From positions 2,765,160-2,787,747 of the forward strand of contig BFEA01000038.1 in assembly GCA_003427395.1 (NCBI GenBank): DNA of 22,588 nucleotides, in the 5' to 3' direction. How positions within the stretch are numbered: the first letter of the stretch is position 1; each line of letters starts with the position of its first letter. Below, piece after piece: positions 7,079 through 15,480 of this stretch. The notes beneath the pieces are model-generated. The model saw only the letters and a program-made list of their open reading frames with translations. It was not told the origin of the DNA and searched no databases. This DNA is from Chara braunii. Its lineage: Eukaryota; Streptophyta; Charophyceae; Charales; Characeae. Both the position numbers and the translations under genes were made by a program.

Positions 7079-9322
7079 TTAGGAATGAATCTGCTGGAAA
7101 GCAGGTCCAACGTCCCTTAAGATAGTATGTTGACTGAGAAACAGAAGTTGCTCCTGCTGGCGTCCCGGCTTATGCCGCTGGTAGTGCTTCCACCAAGGAC
7201 AACGGGTGGGGGGGGAAGGGGTCTGCGAAGTCCTGGGCTGGCCGTAGTGAGACGCCCAGGTCCACTTTAGTCCAATCATGAAAAGGTAGTCTCTTGCCAC
7301 TTCCTCCCGGGATTCGTTACTCTGGTTGAATTCGGACCACTTTATCTCTGCCACCCAGCCTTCTCTATTCCCGCCCAACCAGTCTTTGCTGAAACAGGAG
7401 ATAATCTTGTTCATGTCCCCCCAGGTATATGACTGATCGAGCTTGTCTTTAGCTGCTTTCCATTGGGTTGCAATTTCATATTGAACCAGTGTTCGTACTT
7501 GCTCCATCACTTCTCCGTCCTCTACCTGCGCCCCCTCTATCTCCAAGATACTTCGCTTCCACCATATAGTCCATAAGACGCTCCGCCTACCCAGTTTGAA
7601 CATATTTTCCACAAATGTATTTCCCCGGATTGAAGGGTGATATCCTAAGAGTATGGCCCTCCAATCCCAAGGCCACGTCACACCGGGAGCAATGTGTTGC
7701 CAGATCCTGTCCCAGCTTCTCCACAGTAACACAGACGCAGGGCATTGGAGAAAGATATGTTCTATAGTCTCTGCCCGCCTCGTCCCAGGGAAGCTCTGAA
7801 GGCACTTGTGGCACCATGGTAGTGCTTTCCCTTGCTGTTCCAAACGAGTGTGGCCTATCAGCCAATCGTTGGTTGGTAGACACCTATGTTCAATTTGCCA
7901 TTGGAGGGCTGAGATTTTGGCGGGTCTGCAGCTATAGTGAGCAAACCATCGAATGGGCTTAAGTAGGCTGCGGTCTACGTTGAGATGGCGATACCATCTG
8001 TCTTCCACGCGGTCCCGCAGTCTGCATTTGGGCCTAAACATTCGGTAGGCTGATTTAGTTTTCAGACTGAACAGTGTCAATATGTTGTCCTCTCCTTTCC
8101 TGGTTGGGTTACGTTGATTCCATCGCCACTCTCCAGGGTCTAAGGGGAGGTCCTCAATTGGGGTCCTTGGACAATACACTCTCTGGTAACACCCTTCCTC
8201 AATAACCCTGATGCGATACATATCCTTTTGCTCTCTCCATATGAAGGGTTGTTGGTCCCATTCTAGTCTATCGTCCTTTTGGATAAAGAAGATTTGTATT
8301 AGTGCATGTCCGGGGGCTGTAAGGTGCACATGCCCTACCTCTTTCTCCCGGTCAGGTAACCCCACCCAATCTCCTTCCTTTATACATGGACCTTTTCTGA
8401 GGGTGGTGTACCAATGAAGGGGGAAGCTCTCAATGAGGTCGTTGAAAGCCTTCTCAGTAAGGTGGCAGTACCACAGCCATGTACGCATCCTTTCTTTGCT
8501 CTTCCAGTTTCCGGCCTCTCTATCCCAAAGGTCCCCAACCCTCCGGGCACCATGCTTTACCCAACCTTTCCATGGGGCCTCCGAGCTGTTCCGCACACGC
8601 CCTCCAAGAACTGTTATTAGGCGGTTACCGAAAAGGGGTTGCCTAAATATCTCTTCCCACCTCTCAGGTGTAGGTCGAAGTGGAGGGGGGAGTCTCCTCC
8701 AAGTACGTACAAGGTATACCCATTGTTTGTCAGAAGGGTCCCCATTCCTGTACTTCCTTGGCAACCTCCAATACCTGTCTTCTAGCCATATTCTAGGGTC
8801 AGTCTTAGGTGGGGATTCCGGGGCCAGGTCAGAAATTTGTGCCAGGGCCAAGGGAACCCGAGGGGATGATGCAGAGAAAATAATGCGTTGAAGCCAGCGA
8901 ATCATGAGGGCTTGGAATTGTGTGGCCGGATCCACAATTCCAAGTCCTCCTCCACTTTTAGGTTGAATCACTGACTCCCAGGCCACTCGACTTATGGCGT
9001 GGGATTTGTTGTTGTCGCCTCTCCAAAGGAAGGCCGCCAGCTGTCGTTTGAGTGTCTTGATCCCCCCCGCACTCAAGGGCCATAGAATGGCTTTGTACCA
9101 GAGGGTGGCTAGAACTACGTTGTTTATAACAAGCGCTCGCCCAAAGATGGAGGTGCGTTTGTTGTTCCATTTCTCCAATTTGGATTGTGCCGGTCCGGCC
9201 AACCATTCATCATTGGACGATGGTTTCTCATTGGCAGTAACAAGTGCCCCGAGGATTCTTAGAGGGTCGTCATGGGGGCGCCATGTAATCTGCAGAAATT
9301 CCGGAGGTAAGGAGACTATCAC
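7079..9322 (-). CDS. LINE-B ORF2 C-terminal fragment, 747 codons open
   Basis: The frame covers the region downstream of LINE reverse transcriptase. Landmarks are WYKAILWPLS (75-84), GGGLGIVDP (124-132), SALQWQIEHRCLPTNDW (471-487) and a zf-RVT-like zinc motif with C504, C507, H522 and C527. The first codon is GTG at 9322 and not ATG, so this is an open-frame limit and not a real start; the true protein began upstream in sequence now lost. The last ~16 codons run through hairpin motif copy 4, so the natural C-terminus is also gone. It is unusual that 747 codons stay open without the catalytic domains. Recent insertion is the simplest reason; expression from a host promoter is possible but nothing here shows it. 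Confidence 0.75.
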   Translation of the reverse strand: MIVSLPPEFLQITWRPHDDPLRILGALVTANEKPSSNDEWLAGPAQSKLEKWNNKRTSIFGRALVINNVVLATLWYKAILWPLSAGGIKTLKRQLAAFLWRGDNNKSHAISRVAWESVIQPKSGGGLGIVDPATQFQALMIRWLQRIIFSASSPRVPLALAQISDLAPESPPKTDPRIWLEDRYWRLPRKYRNGDPSDKQWVYLVRTWRRLPPPLRPTPERWEEIFRQPLFGNRLITVLGGRVRNSSEAPWKGWVKHGARRVGDLWDREAGNWKSKERMRTWLWYCHLTEKAFNDLIESFPLHWYTTLRKGPCIKEGDWVGLPDREKEVGHVHLTAPGHALIQIFFIQKDDRLEWDQQPFIWREQKDMYRIRVIEEGCYQRVYCPRTPIEDLPLDPGEWRWNQRNPTRKGEDNILTLFSLKTKSAYRMFRPKCRLRDRVEDRWYRHLNVDRSLLKPIRWFAHYSCRPAKISALQWQIEHRCLPTNDWLIGHTRLEQQGKALPWCHKCLQSFPGTRRAETIEHIFLQCPASVLLWRSWDRIWQHIAPGVTWPWDWRAILLGYHPSIRGNTFVENMFKLGRRSVLWTIWWKRSILEIEGAQVEDGEVMEQVRTLVQYEIATQWKAAKDKLDQSYTWGDMNKIISCFSKDWLGGNREGWVAEIKWSEFNQSNESREEVARDYLFMIGLKWTWASHYGQPRTSQTPSPPTRCPWWKHYQRHKPGRQQEQLLFLSQHTILRDVGPAFQQIHS
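7092..7116 (+). repeat. 25-bp dispersed hairpin motif, copy 4
   Basis: A diverged copy with AAAGCAGG in the middle and GTCCAAC at the right arm, followed by GTCCCTTA as in copy 1. One stem pair is broken. It lies between the LINE-A tail and the end of LINE-B, inside the last codons of the LINE-B open frame on the other strand. Confidence 0.65.
7121..9322 (-). mobile_element. LINE-B, LINE fragment truncated at both ends
   Basis: A second LINE lies tail-to-tail with LINE-A. It begins just after the RT domain and has neither endonuclease nor RT. It also lacks a recognisable 3' UTR and poly(A); a T run would be expected on the plus strand near 7000-7120 and none is present. It aligns with the LINE-A C-terminal region at perhaps a third of residues, so it is a different lineage and not a copy of LINE-A. 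Both boundaries are approximate. Confidence 0.8.
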
Positions 9323-9906
9323 TCACCCACACCAGATGGAAAACTCTACAGACTGTCGGTTATATATCGTCAAACAGTTATATCCTGCCTTTGGCCTACC
9401 GACACTAACCTACCTACGAGCAGCGAATATGGTGCATTCAACTGGGACTGACACTGGGACTGGGGATTGGGAATTTGGAGTGGAACTGGGACATGGACCG
9501 AGGCTGCAGCGGAGAAATCCTTTCACTTCACACACATCTATATAATTTTTTGAAATCAGTAAATTACTACAAATCTGTCAAACCCCACACCCTTGAAGAC
9601 ATCCACTAATTACTACTCAGGCTGCTTTCTGTTTTGGGTTCCTCATCCCCTCCTTCCCCCCGCTCTTTCCCTCCCCCCCACCTCCACTTCACCTTTTTTC
9701 CCTCCTCCCCTCATTCCCCTGGAAAAATTATGTGCAATACGTGTTCAGTCTGAGAAGCTGTGAACCCTGTTCGTTTTTTTGTTTTTTCCCCCCCTGATAA
9801 ATCACTGTCTTTTGGCAGAGTTCTTGTTGACATTCTCTGCATCTGCTGTTTTCTTCTTTTTTGGGGGGGCCCGGGGGGAAAGGGGGGCGGACTTGCCCGT
9901 GATATG
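9323..9906. other. Low-complexity intergenic sequence
   Basis: No gene is seen. There are several ACTGGGAC-type short repeats near 9440-9500, a long pyrimidine-rich tract at about 9640-9722 and a G-tract region at 9863-9890. Confidence 0.6.
9863..9890 (+). repeat. G-run cluster with G-quadruplex potential
   Basis: Runs of 7, 6 and 6 G are separated by CCC and AAA and followed by CGG. The first run and the CCC can also form a GGGCCC palindrome. The exact run lengths may be affected by sequencing error. Confidence 0.6.
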
Positions 9907-10046
9907 AACAAGGGTCTTTCTGACCCCGCCCATGTGGCTGAACGGTGAACACCTGGAACTTTTCATCATGACTTCACGAGTTCGAGTCCTGCGGGAATCA
10001 CATGGACACAATAAGGTTAGGGGCTAACCCCTTGGGAAAAAAAAAG
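9907..10046 (+). mobile_element. tRNA-like SINE candidate, copy 1
   Basis: A possible RNA polymerase III A box (TGGCTGAACGGT, 9935-9946) is followed about 45 bases later by a good B box (AGTTCGAGTCC, 9979-9989). That is the spacing found in tRNA genes. The 140-bp unit ends in GGG plus nine A and GAAGG. The cloverleaf does not close, since acceptor and T stems are poor, so this is a tRNA-derived repeat and not a functional tRNA. Confidence 0.5.
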
Positions 10047-10050
10047 AAGG

Positions 10051-10140
10051 AACGAGTGTCTTTCTGACCCGGCCCTTCGTGGCCCTTGGAGCTGAATGGT
10101 ACACATCNACTCCTGACAGAATCAGATGCTGTGCTGTGGA
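10051..10140 (+). mobile_element. SINE candidate, diverged tandem copy 2
   Basis: It starts AACGAGTGTCTTTCTGACCC, against AACAAGGGTCTTTCTGACCC at 9907, so the two units are 144 bp apart in direct orientation. GAGCTGAATGGTACAC aligns with the A-box region of copy 1. A single N occurs at 10108, and the B box is not recognisable. Confidence 0.45.
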
Positions 10141-10292
10141 AGTCGACTATGCGTCGGGACACGAAGCCTGACGCACTTGTTCGTTTGAACAGAGTGCACA
10201 CACCCGGAGTACACACTTCTTACGTACGAGTCATCATCCGCCACACTCACACATTCACCTCAATCCTTCTCTTAGCAACCTCCATAGGAGAG

Positions 10293-11142
10293 NNNNNNNN
10301 NNNNNNNNNNNNNNNNNNNNNNNNNNNNNNNNNNNNNNNNNNNNNNNNNNNNNNNNNNNNNNNNNNNNNNNNNNNNNNNNNNNNNNNNNNNNNNNNNNNN
10401 NNNNNNNNNNNNNNNNNNNNNNNNNNNNNNNNNNNNNNNNNNNNNNNNNNNNNNNNNNNNNNNNNNNNNNNNNNNNNNNNNNNNNNNNNNNNNNNNNNNN
10501 NNNNNNNNNNNNNNNNNNNNNNNNNNNNNNNNNNNNNNNNNNNNNNNNNNNNNNNNNNNNNNNNNNNNNNNNNNNNNNNNNNNNNNNNNNNNNNNNNNNN
10601 NNNNNNNNNNNNNNNNNNNNNNNNNNNNNNNNNNNNNNNNNNNNNNNNNNNNNNNNNNNNNNNNNNNNNNNNNNNNNNNNNNNNNNNNNNNNNNNNNNNN
10701 NNNNNNNNNNNNNNNNNNNNNNNNNNNNNNNNNNNNNNNNNNNNNNNNNNNNNNNNNNNNNNNNNNNNNNNNNNNNNNNNNNNNNNNNNNNNNNNNNNNN
10801 NNNNNNNNNNNNNNNNNNNNNNNNNNNNNNNNNNNNNNNNNNNNNNNNNNNNNNNNNNNNNNNNNNNNNNNNNNNNNNNNNNNNNNNNNNNNNNNNNNNN
10901 NNNNNNNNNNNNNNNNNNNNNNNNNNNNNNNNNNNNNNNNNNNNNNNNNNNNNNNNNNNNNNNNNNNNNNNNNNNNNNNNNNNNNNNNNNNNNNNNNNNN
11001 NNNNNNNNNNNNNNNNNNNNNNNNNNNNNNNNNNNNNNNNNNNNNNNNNNNNNNNNNNNNNNNNNNNNNNNNNNNNNNNNNNNNNNNNNNNNNNNNNNNN
11101 NNNNNNNNNNNNNNNNNNNNNNNNNNNNNNNNNNNNNNNNNN
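10293..11142. other. Assembly gap (850 N)
   Basis: A run of N with no sequence. It ends in an (AG)n microsatellite, which probably caused the gap. Open frames crossing it are meaningless. Confidence 0.98.

Positions 11143-11202
<60 letters not shown>
11143..11202 (+). repeat. (AG)n microsatellite at gap edge
   Basis: At least 30 perfect AG units directly abut the gap. The last base before the gap on the other side is also AG, so the true tract may extend into it. Confidence 0.95.
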
Positions 11203-11206
<4 letters not shown>

Positions 11207-11214
11207 AAACACGA

Positions 11215-11240
11215 GGAATCAGATGGATGCAATAAGGTTA
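11215..11240 (+). mobile_element. SINE-family fragment, copy 3
   Basis: GGAATCAGATGG followed by CAATAAGGTTA matches 9994-10019 of SINE copy 1 (GGAATCACATGG, CAATAAGGTTA). The rest of this copy probably lies in the gap. Confidence 0.45.
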
Positions 11241-11375
11241 ATGAAAATGAGATGAGAATTGAGGTTTCTCACCTCTGGCCTGTCTGCTACAGGATCCACT
11301 GCAAGATTCTTCTCCCTCTCCGCTTTTATCATATCCGGTGTGGCCACCCTCCCATCAGCATTGCGCTTGAAAGTC

Positions 11376-11431
11376 GAAAGTTCAGAGTTCACAGTTCACA
11401 AATCAAAATTCAAAGTTCAAAGTTCAAAGTT
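11376..11431 (+). repeat. Degenerate AAGTTC minisatellite
   Basis: Repeated GAAAGTTCA, GAGTTCACAGTTCACA and three TTCAAAG units lie in tandem. Confidence 0.65.
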
Positions 11432-11589
11432 AGTTGACACAGATAGCATCCAGAAAACAGGAACCATGTTTTTTTTTTTGTTTTGTTTTAAATTTAATGT
11501 GGTTTCTTAGAAAACAATGCGGAATGTTTTTTTTTTTTCTTTTTTTTTCTTTTTGTTTAAATTGCTCCAATCTATTCGTGGGGAGCACG

Positions 11590-11614
11590 TGCTGGGAACC
11601 GGGTCCATCGTCCC
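11590..11614 (+). repeat. 25-bp dispersed hairpin motif, copy 5
   Basis: TGCTGGGAACCGGGTCCATC is followed by GTCCCTTATA. The upstream bases TCTATTCGTGGGGAGCA match those before copy 1. The stem has one mismatch and one G-T pair. Confidence 0.7.
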
Positions 11615-12086
11615 TTATAATGGAAATACATTAATGATTGACAATTTCAATGTACTAAATGACTTTTATTTTGTTCCAAGACTTGAAACAATTGAAATTT
11701 GAAAGGACACGTCGGATTTGACAATATGTTGAGGCAAAAAAAACTCACTTTTGAGGGCCATAAGCCTAAGGACTGTTTTTAACTTTTTATCATTAAAAAA
11801 AAGAAAAAAGAAAAAAAGAAAAAACGTCAAGTTTGATTATCTGCCCAGATATTCCTATCTCCTGGCAAGGTGCTAGCAACCAGGGAACGCTTTCTTTGGG
11901 TAGGATTGAAAAAAAAGCCAAAAAAAAGAGCCACCCAGCGAACGCACCGCCATCAGAAGGCAGTACAGAGAATTGCCTAAGTTAGAGAACGATATTCTTT
12001 TTTTTTTTTCCAGAAGCTACACTACATTCTTCTCTCAAATTCGGTTTTTTGCCTTTCACTATCTACCTACCACTACTCCTAAGGCT

Positions 12087-12094
12087 ATATAGAG
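12087..12094 (+). promoter_or_regulatory. Possible TATA box
   Basis: TATATAGA lies in a GC-richer context about 38 bases before an ATG at 12125. The ORF that follows is low-complexity with a C11 run, so a gene is not supported and the site may be chance. Confidence 0.2.
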
Positions 12095-12321
12095 GGGACC
12101 CCTGCAAGCATCGCTACCTCACAATGAAGGGATTGCATGTTGCCCCCCCCCCCCAACAGCAGTAGTCAGAGATGGGGTGGGGCCAGCAGTGGGGGTCCGG
12201 CTAACACAAGGACCGAGCATTTTGCCAGTAGCTGCACCTCCCTTTTCATCTTCCCCCACCCCCATCGAGGAGCAGCAGTGTCAAAGGCCAACACTCTCCC
12301 ACACACCACACACAACCCACT

Positions 12322-12336
12322 CACACACACACACAC
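12322..12336 (+). repeat. (CA)n microsatellite
   Basis: A short CACACA tract. Confidence 0.7.
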
Positions 12337-12746
12337 TCCTTTGTTCACTTGTGCACATAAAAACTTACTGAAGGTGCAACAACACTGCAACCTATTTACC
12401 AGCTATTAAATTATTAATTAATTAATATATATTTGCATTTTTGTTCGCCTTTCCCCTTTTGCAAGGAATACGAGCGAGATTGATAGAGAGAAATCCAAGT
12501 TGCAAAATCACGAAGTAGTCGAGATAGTCATGTACCAAGCAGAGAGCACAATGCACCAAAATACCATCCAAATAAGAGCAATACAATCAACTCGTATGCC
12601 AATGTCGACGCTCTCTGGCCACACCAACACAGTATCCAATGTCGCTCCTACTGTCTGGCACCCAGCGCCCAGCCTACACTACTCAGCCTACCAACACCTA
12701 TCTGCGTTCATGCAACTGGATCACATCGAAGTTGAAGACCAATGCA

Positions 12747-12761
12747 GGTGACGTCGTCACC
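12747..12761. promoter_or_regulatory. 15-bp palindrome with paired TGACG motifs
   Basis: GGTGACG-T-CGTCACC is palindromic around one central base. It sits at the joint of a 14-bp direct repeat, CCAATGCAGRTGAC (12739-12752 and 12760-12773). TGACG is the core of plant bZIP (TGA factor) sites. Function is inferred only. Confidence 0.45.
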
Positions 12762-13022
12762 AATGCAGATGACCAGCATGCACCAGGTACGCTCTCTCTC
12801 CTCCCCTCATCACACCTTGAGCCCACCTCATGCACCTCCTACCCGAAGACCACCATCGCCACCACCTGCTCCCGCACGCTCCGCCCGGCTATGGCCGCCG
12901 TGCGCCCGCTGCCACCACAGCGCCCTCTCACCTCTGTGCGCCCGCGCGCGCGTCTTACCGGCTAGCGCTACCGCAGCAGCGTGGCTGCTATGCCTGCCTA
13001 GGCCAGAATGCCCTTGCCTGGG

Positions 13023-13056
13023 CAGGGCACTTTCCTTTATGGAAAGTGCGGCCCTG
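13023..13056 (-). promoter_or_regulatory. LTR hairpin presenting ATAAA in the loop
   Basis: On the minus strand the stem GCACTTTCC / GGAAAGTGC (9 bp, perfect) encloses the loop ATAAA. A further 4-bp CAGG/CCTG stem continues outside a 3-base bulge. ATAAA flanked by C resembles a poly(A) signal variant, and holding such a signal in a hairpin loop is known from retroviral R regions. Confidence 0.5.
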
Positions 13057-13213
13057 TGTCTGCTGTGTGGGCCTGGCTGGGCAAGTTTCCAGTAGCTTCC
13101 AGTTGGGCCTCAGTGTCTGCGCCCCGGTGCACCTTTGCTGTTATGGGCCTGGGCCCTTTACAGTTGGGCATGTCCAGGCAGCCCTCCAGGCTCCAAGTGT
13201 TTGCCGCATTCCC

Positions 13214-13344
13214 ATTGGCTCGAGGTAGATGTGTGACGACAATGCTGCTTTCTCATTGGCTGCCGGCCACTGCGTGACGTGTCGACCTCACAATGTGTGT
13301 GCCCAGGGCGCAACCACCCGAGCCCTGGGCTCAATTGTACGTCA
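13214..13344 (-). promoter_or_regulatory. U3 CCAAT and TGACG motif cluster
   Basis: Two CCAAT boxes on the minus strand (13214-13218, 13255-13259) and three TGACG/CGTCA cores (13234, 13275, 13340) lie within 131 bp of the U3 region. I see no clear TATA box downstream. Confidence 0.4.
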
Positions 13345-13561
13345 CAGCTGCTTCTTTTGGAAAGAGCCAGGAGAGACTCACATTTCTCTCTGGCGTGCTG
13401 CAACTGTCTGATACCCGACATAAGGAATGTCTAAGGTAGGCCTCATGTGGATATTCAGGCCCGCCTTCACTTAGGGCGGGCACGAGGCTTGCTGGGGGCC
13501 GCAGCCCAAAACACTTGCATGTCTGATAAGAGCCCAGCGAGGGCTCATTCCTCGCATTCCA

Positions 13562-13570
13562 TCCCCCTTA
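13562..13570 (-). promoter_or_regulatory. Element A polypurine tract
   Basis: On the minus strand TAAGGGGGA directly precedes the TG start of the 3' LTR, the standard place and composition for the plus-strand primer. Confidence 0.75.
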
Positions 13571-13595
13571 GCTTCGAAAGTCCGCTGAGATGCTT

Positions 13596-14120
13596 CTACG
13601 CAGGTGCCTTCCCCTTTAACTTTCGTTCATACTCTGCCACGATCTGAGGCGCTGTTCTGACGAGCTCCTCTTTTGCAAACCACCGATCTTCCTTTGGATC
13701 CGTATGGTGCCTGAATCTGACCCGGTACTCCCTCATAGGTTTGGGCGGTCTTCCCCTGCCGACAGACTTGGAAACAGGCAAGTCTCTGCAAGTCTCTATG
13801 TTCCAAAATGTCGTCGACGTCCACATGGCCATCCATGGTTGGGGGCAGCATTATCTCCTTGACGGGAACTGATCAGTCTCAGTAAAAGGTGCAAGCTTGG
13901 AAGCGTGAAATACAGGGCAAGTGCGTAGATGACCAGGGATTCTTATCACATACGAAGGCCCATCCAAATCACTGCCCACAATATCGAAGACTTCCCAAGG
14001 AGCAAAATATTGCGGCATTAGTTTACGAGAGATTCCAAACTTCTATCCTAATTCACTAGCCTTTACCCAGACACGTTCCCCTACCTGAAATTTAGACTGT
14101 CACAATCATTGCCTCCTGAG
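13596..14120 (-). pseudogene. Integrase C-terminus and chromodomain, broken
   Basis: On the minus strand the integrase C-terminal fold reads VGERVWVKASELG, then a TAG (13-14 residues in, at 14043-14045), then SRKLMPQYFAPWEVFDIVG and HLRTCPVFHASKLAPF, a typical chromovirus pattern. A chromodomain follows: DVDDILEHRDL, a frameshift, then EYRVRFRHHTDPKEDRWF and VAEYERK, ending at TAG 13596. Chromodomains steer integration to particular chromatin. This one keeps the general fold residues but spans two frames. Confidence 0.8.
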
Positions 14121-14918
14121 ATTTTCTGATGTGCTCGACAGCCTGCTGCAACAGTTTCTCATACTGGACACCAAACTCTATGGTTCCAGGAGTTGCAGCT
14201 GGTCAGAAGGAGGAAGTCCAGTGCAGATCTAGGCTTCCACCCAAAATGCAGCTCGTTTGGACTGCCGCTGGTGGTGCAGTGTACAGCGTTGTTGTAGAGA
14301 CTGGCAATGAGAGCCAACTTCTCATCCCAGTCATCCTGGCTGGGATTGGCTGGGATTAATGTAATGCCTCAGCAGATGCTGCACCACGCGGTTCATCTGT
14401 CCCGCTTGATCGTTGGCTTTGGGCTGATTCCTCGAAGTCATTTGGAGTTGATTGCCCATCTGTTCAGCAGCCCTCTTCCACATTTCACTGGTGCATCAGA
14501 CATCTCTGTCACTAACAATGGTCTTGGGCACTCCAAAGCCACGCACCCAGTTATCCATAAATAACTTGATGACGTGCTCAGTCTTGGCAGTCTCCGGCAT
14601 AGGGATTAGTCTAGCGTACTTAGTGAGTCTGTCTACTATGACGAAGATGTGGCTCTTGCCACTCTTGCTGGTCACGAGGGTATCCATGAAATCCATGGAG
14701 ACACTCTGTCCCAGACCCGCAGGAATGGGCAAGGGAGTTTGCGGTTTGTCAAGCTGAGAGAATTGGCAAGTCTGGACATACTTCTTCGCATCATCAAGCA
14801 TACCAGGCCACCAGAAACGTTGTACTAGGTTAGCACTAGTCTTCTTGTAGCCGAAGTGACCTGTCGCATCATAACACTCACCTAAAAATAAACTACGCAA
14901 AGTTTCACTAGATGGCAC
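14121..14918 (-). pseudogene. Integrase zinc-binding and catalytic core, broken
   Basis: On the minus strand an HHCC-type region (GHFGYKKTSANLVQRFWWPGM) leads into the core, with the first catalytic Asp in MDFMDTL and the second in VSDRD. A TGA at 14496-14498 follows, placed where Arg is usual. The region of the catalytic Glu reads DQAGQMNR: the Glu is replaced by Gly (codon 14400-14402). In the zinc site one His is Tyr (14871-14873) and the last Cys is Ser. A frameshift near 14350 precedes WDEKLALIASLYNNAVH. It cannot be active. Confidence 0.85.
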
Positions 14919-15480
14919 ACCGTCTTTTAAACCCTACCTTTTCAAGAAAGAGTAACCCATCCACCATCACAAACTCATCAGATGCAGTCTTGTCTTGAGC
15001 CTCTAGTCTGCGTATGATGTCCATCATGACGGGATCTTCCTTGTAGGCATTCACCAACAATCAAGTTACTTCGTCAGATAGGCTAAACTCAGTAATTAGC
15101 GCACCTAGGTCGTCTGCCCTACGTGACAACGGCATCAACAACCTTGTTGTACTCTCCCTTCACATAGTCTAGCTTGCAGTCATATTGATCTATGACTTGA
15201 ATCCAACATTTGAGTGCATCAAAAGGAACAGGCTATGTCTTGATCCACTTGGGTGTCTGATGGTCGGTCCTCAAGTAGAAGAACCTTCCCAACAGATAGT
15301 GTCTCCAGTGGACAAGAGCCTCGTAAAGGGCATAGAGTTCCCTTTCGTAGGTGGACTTTGCCAACTTCTTAGATGACATCTTCTTACTCATGTACTCGAT
15401 CGGCCTCAACTTCTTCCCTTCCTGCGCCTACGCCATATTGGCTTGCGTCAATGGTCACGACAAATGACCTCTCCGGATCG
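14919..15480 (-). pseudogene. Ty3/gypsy RNase H, broken
   Basis: Minus-strand reading in mixed frames gives TIDASQYGVGA (catalytic Asp region), then MSSKKLAKSTYERELYALYE, ALVHWRHYLLGRFFYLRTDH (second region), and LDYVKGEYNKVVDAV where the ADALSR motif is expected. Stops occur after WIKT and after VVDAVVT, with frameshifts between. The tail (RRLEAQDKTASDEF) leads to the integrase zinc domain. Confidence 0.75.

Larger units (their letters stand above)
11244..12459. other. Intergenic, homopolymer-rich
   Basis: No gene is recognised. The stretch contains several T and A tracts (11470, 11530, 11800, 12000), hairpin motif copy 5, a TATA-like site at 12087, a C11 run at about 12144 and a (CA)n tract at 12322-12336. 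Open frames here are low-complexity. Confidence 0.6.
12460..13561 (-). repeat. Element A 3' LTR, about 1.1 kb
   Basis: Bounded by TG (12460) and CA (13560-13561) in either orientation. The inner edge lies directly beside the polypurine tract, and the outer end matches 18945-19119. In the element's direction it carries an U3 region with CCAAT and TGACG motifs (13344-13214), a hairpin with ATAAA in the loop (13049-13023) and a terminal part ending CCTTGCA. It is GC-rich compared with its flank. Confidence 0.8.

Noticed and set aside
9935-9999. A functional tRNA gene
   Set aside because: A and B boxes are present but the acceptor and T stems do not pair properly.
10086-11255. Long open frames through the N run on both strands
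   Set aside because: They consist of unknown bases plus (AG)n; there is no sequence to translate.
12137-13228. Several 60-130 codon plus-strand frames over the LTR of element A
   Set aside because: Low-complexity Pro/Thr/Ser/Ala frames in GC-rich LTR sequence, with no domain.
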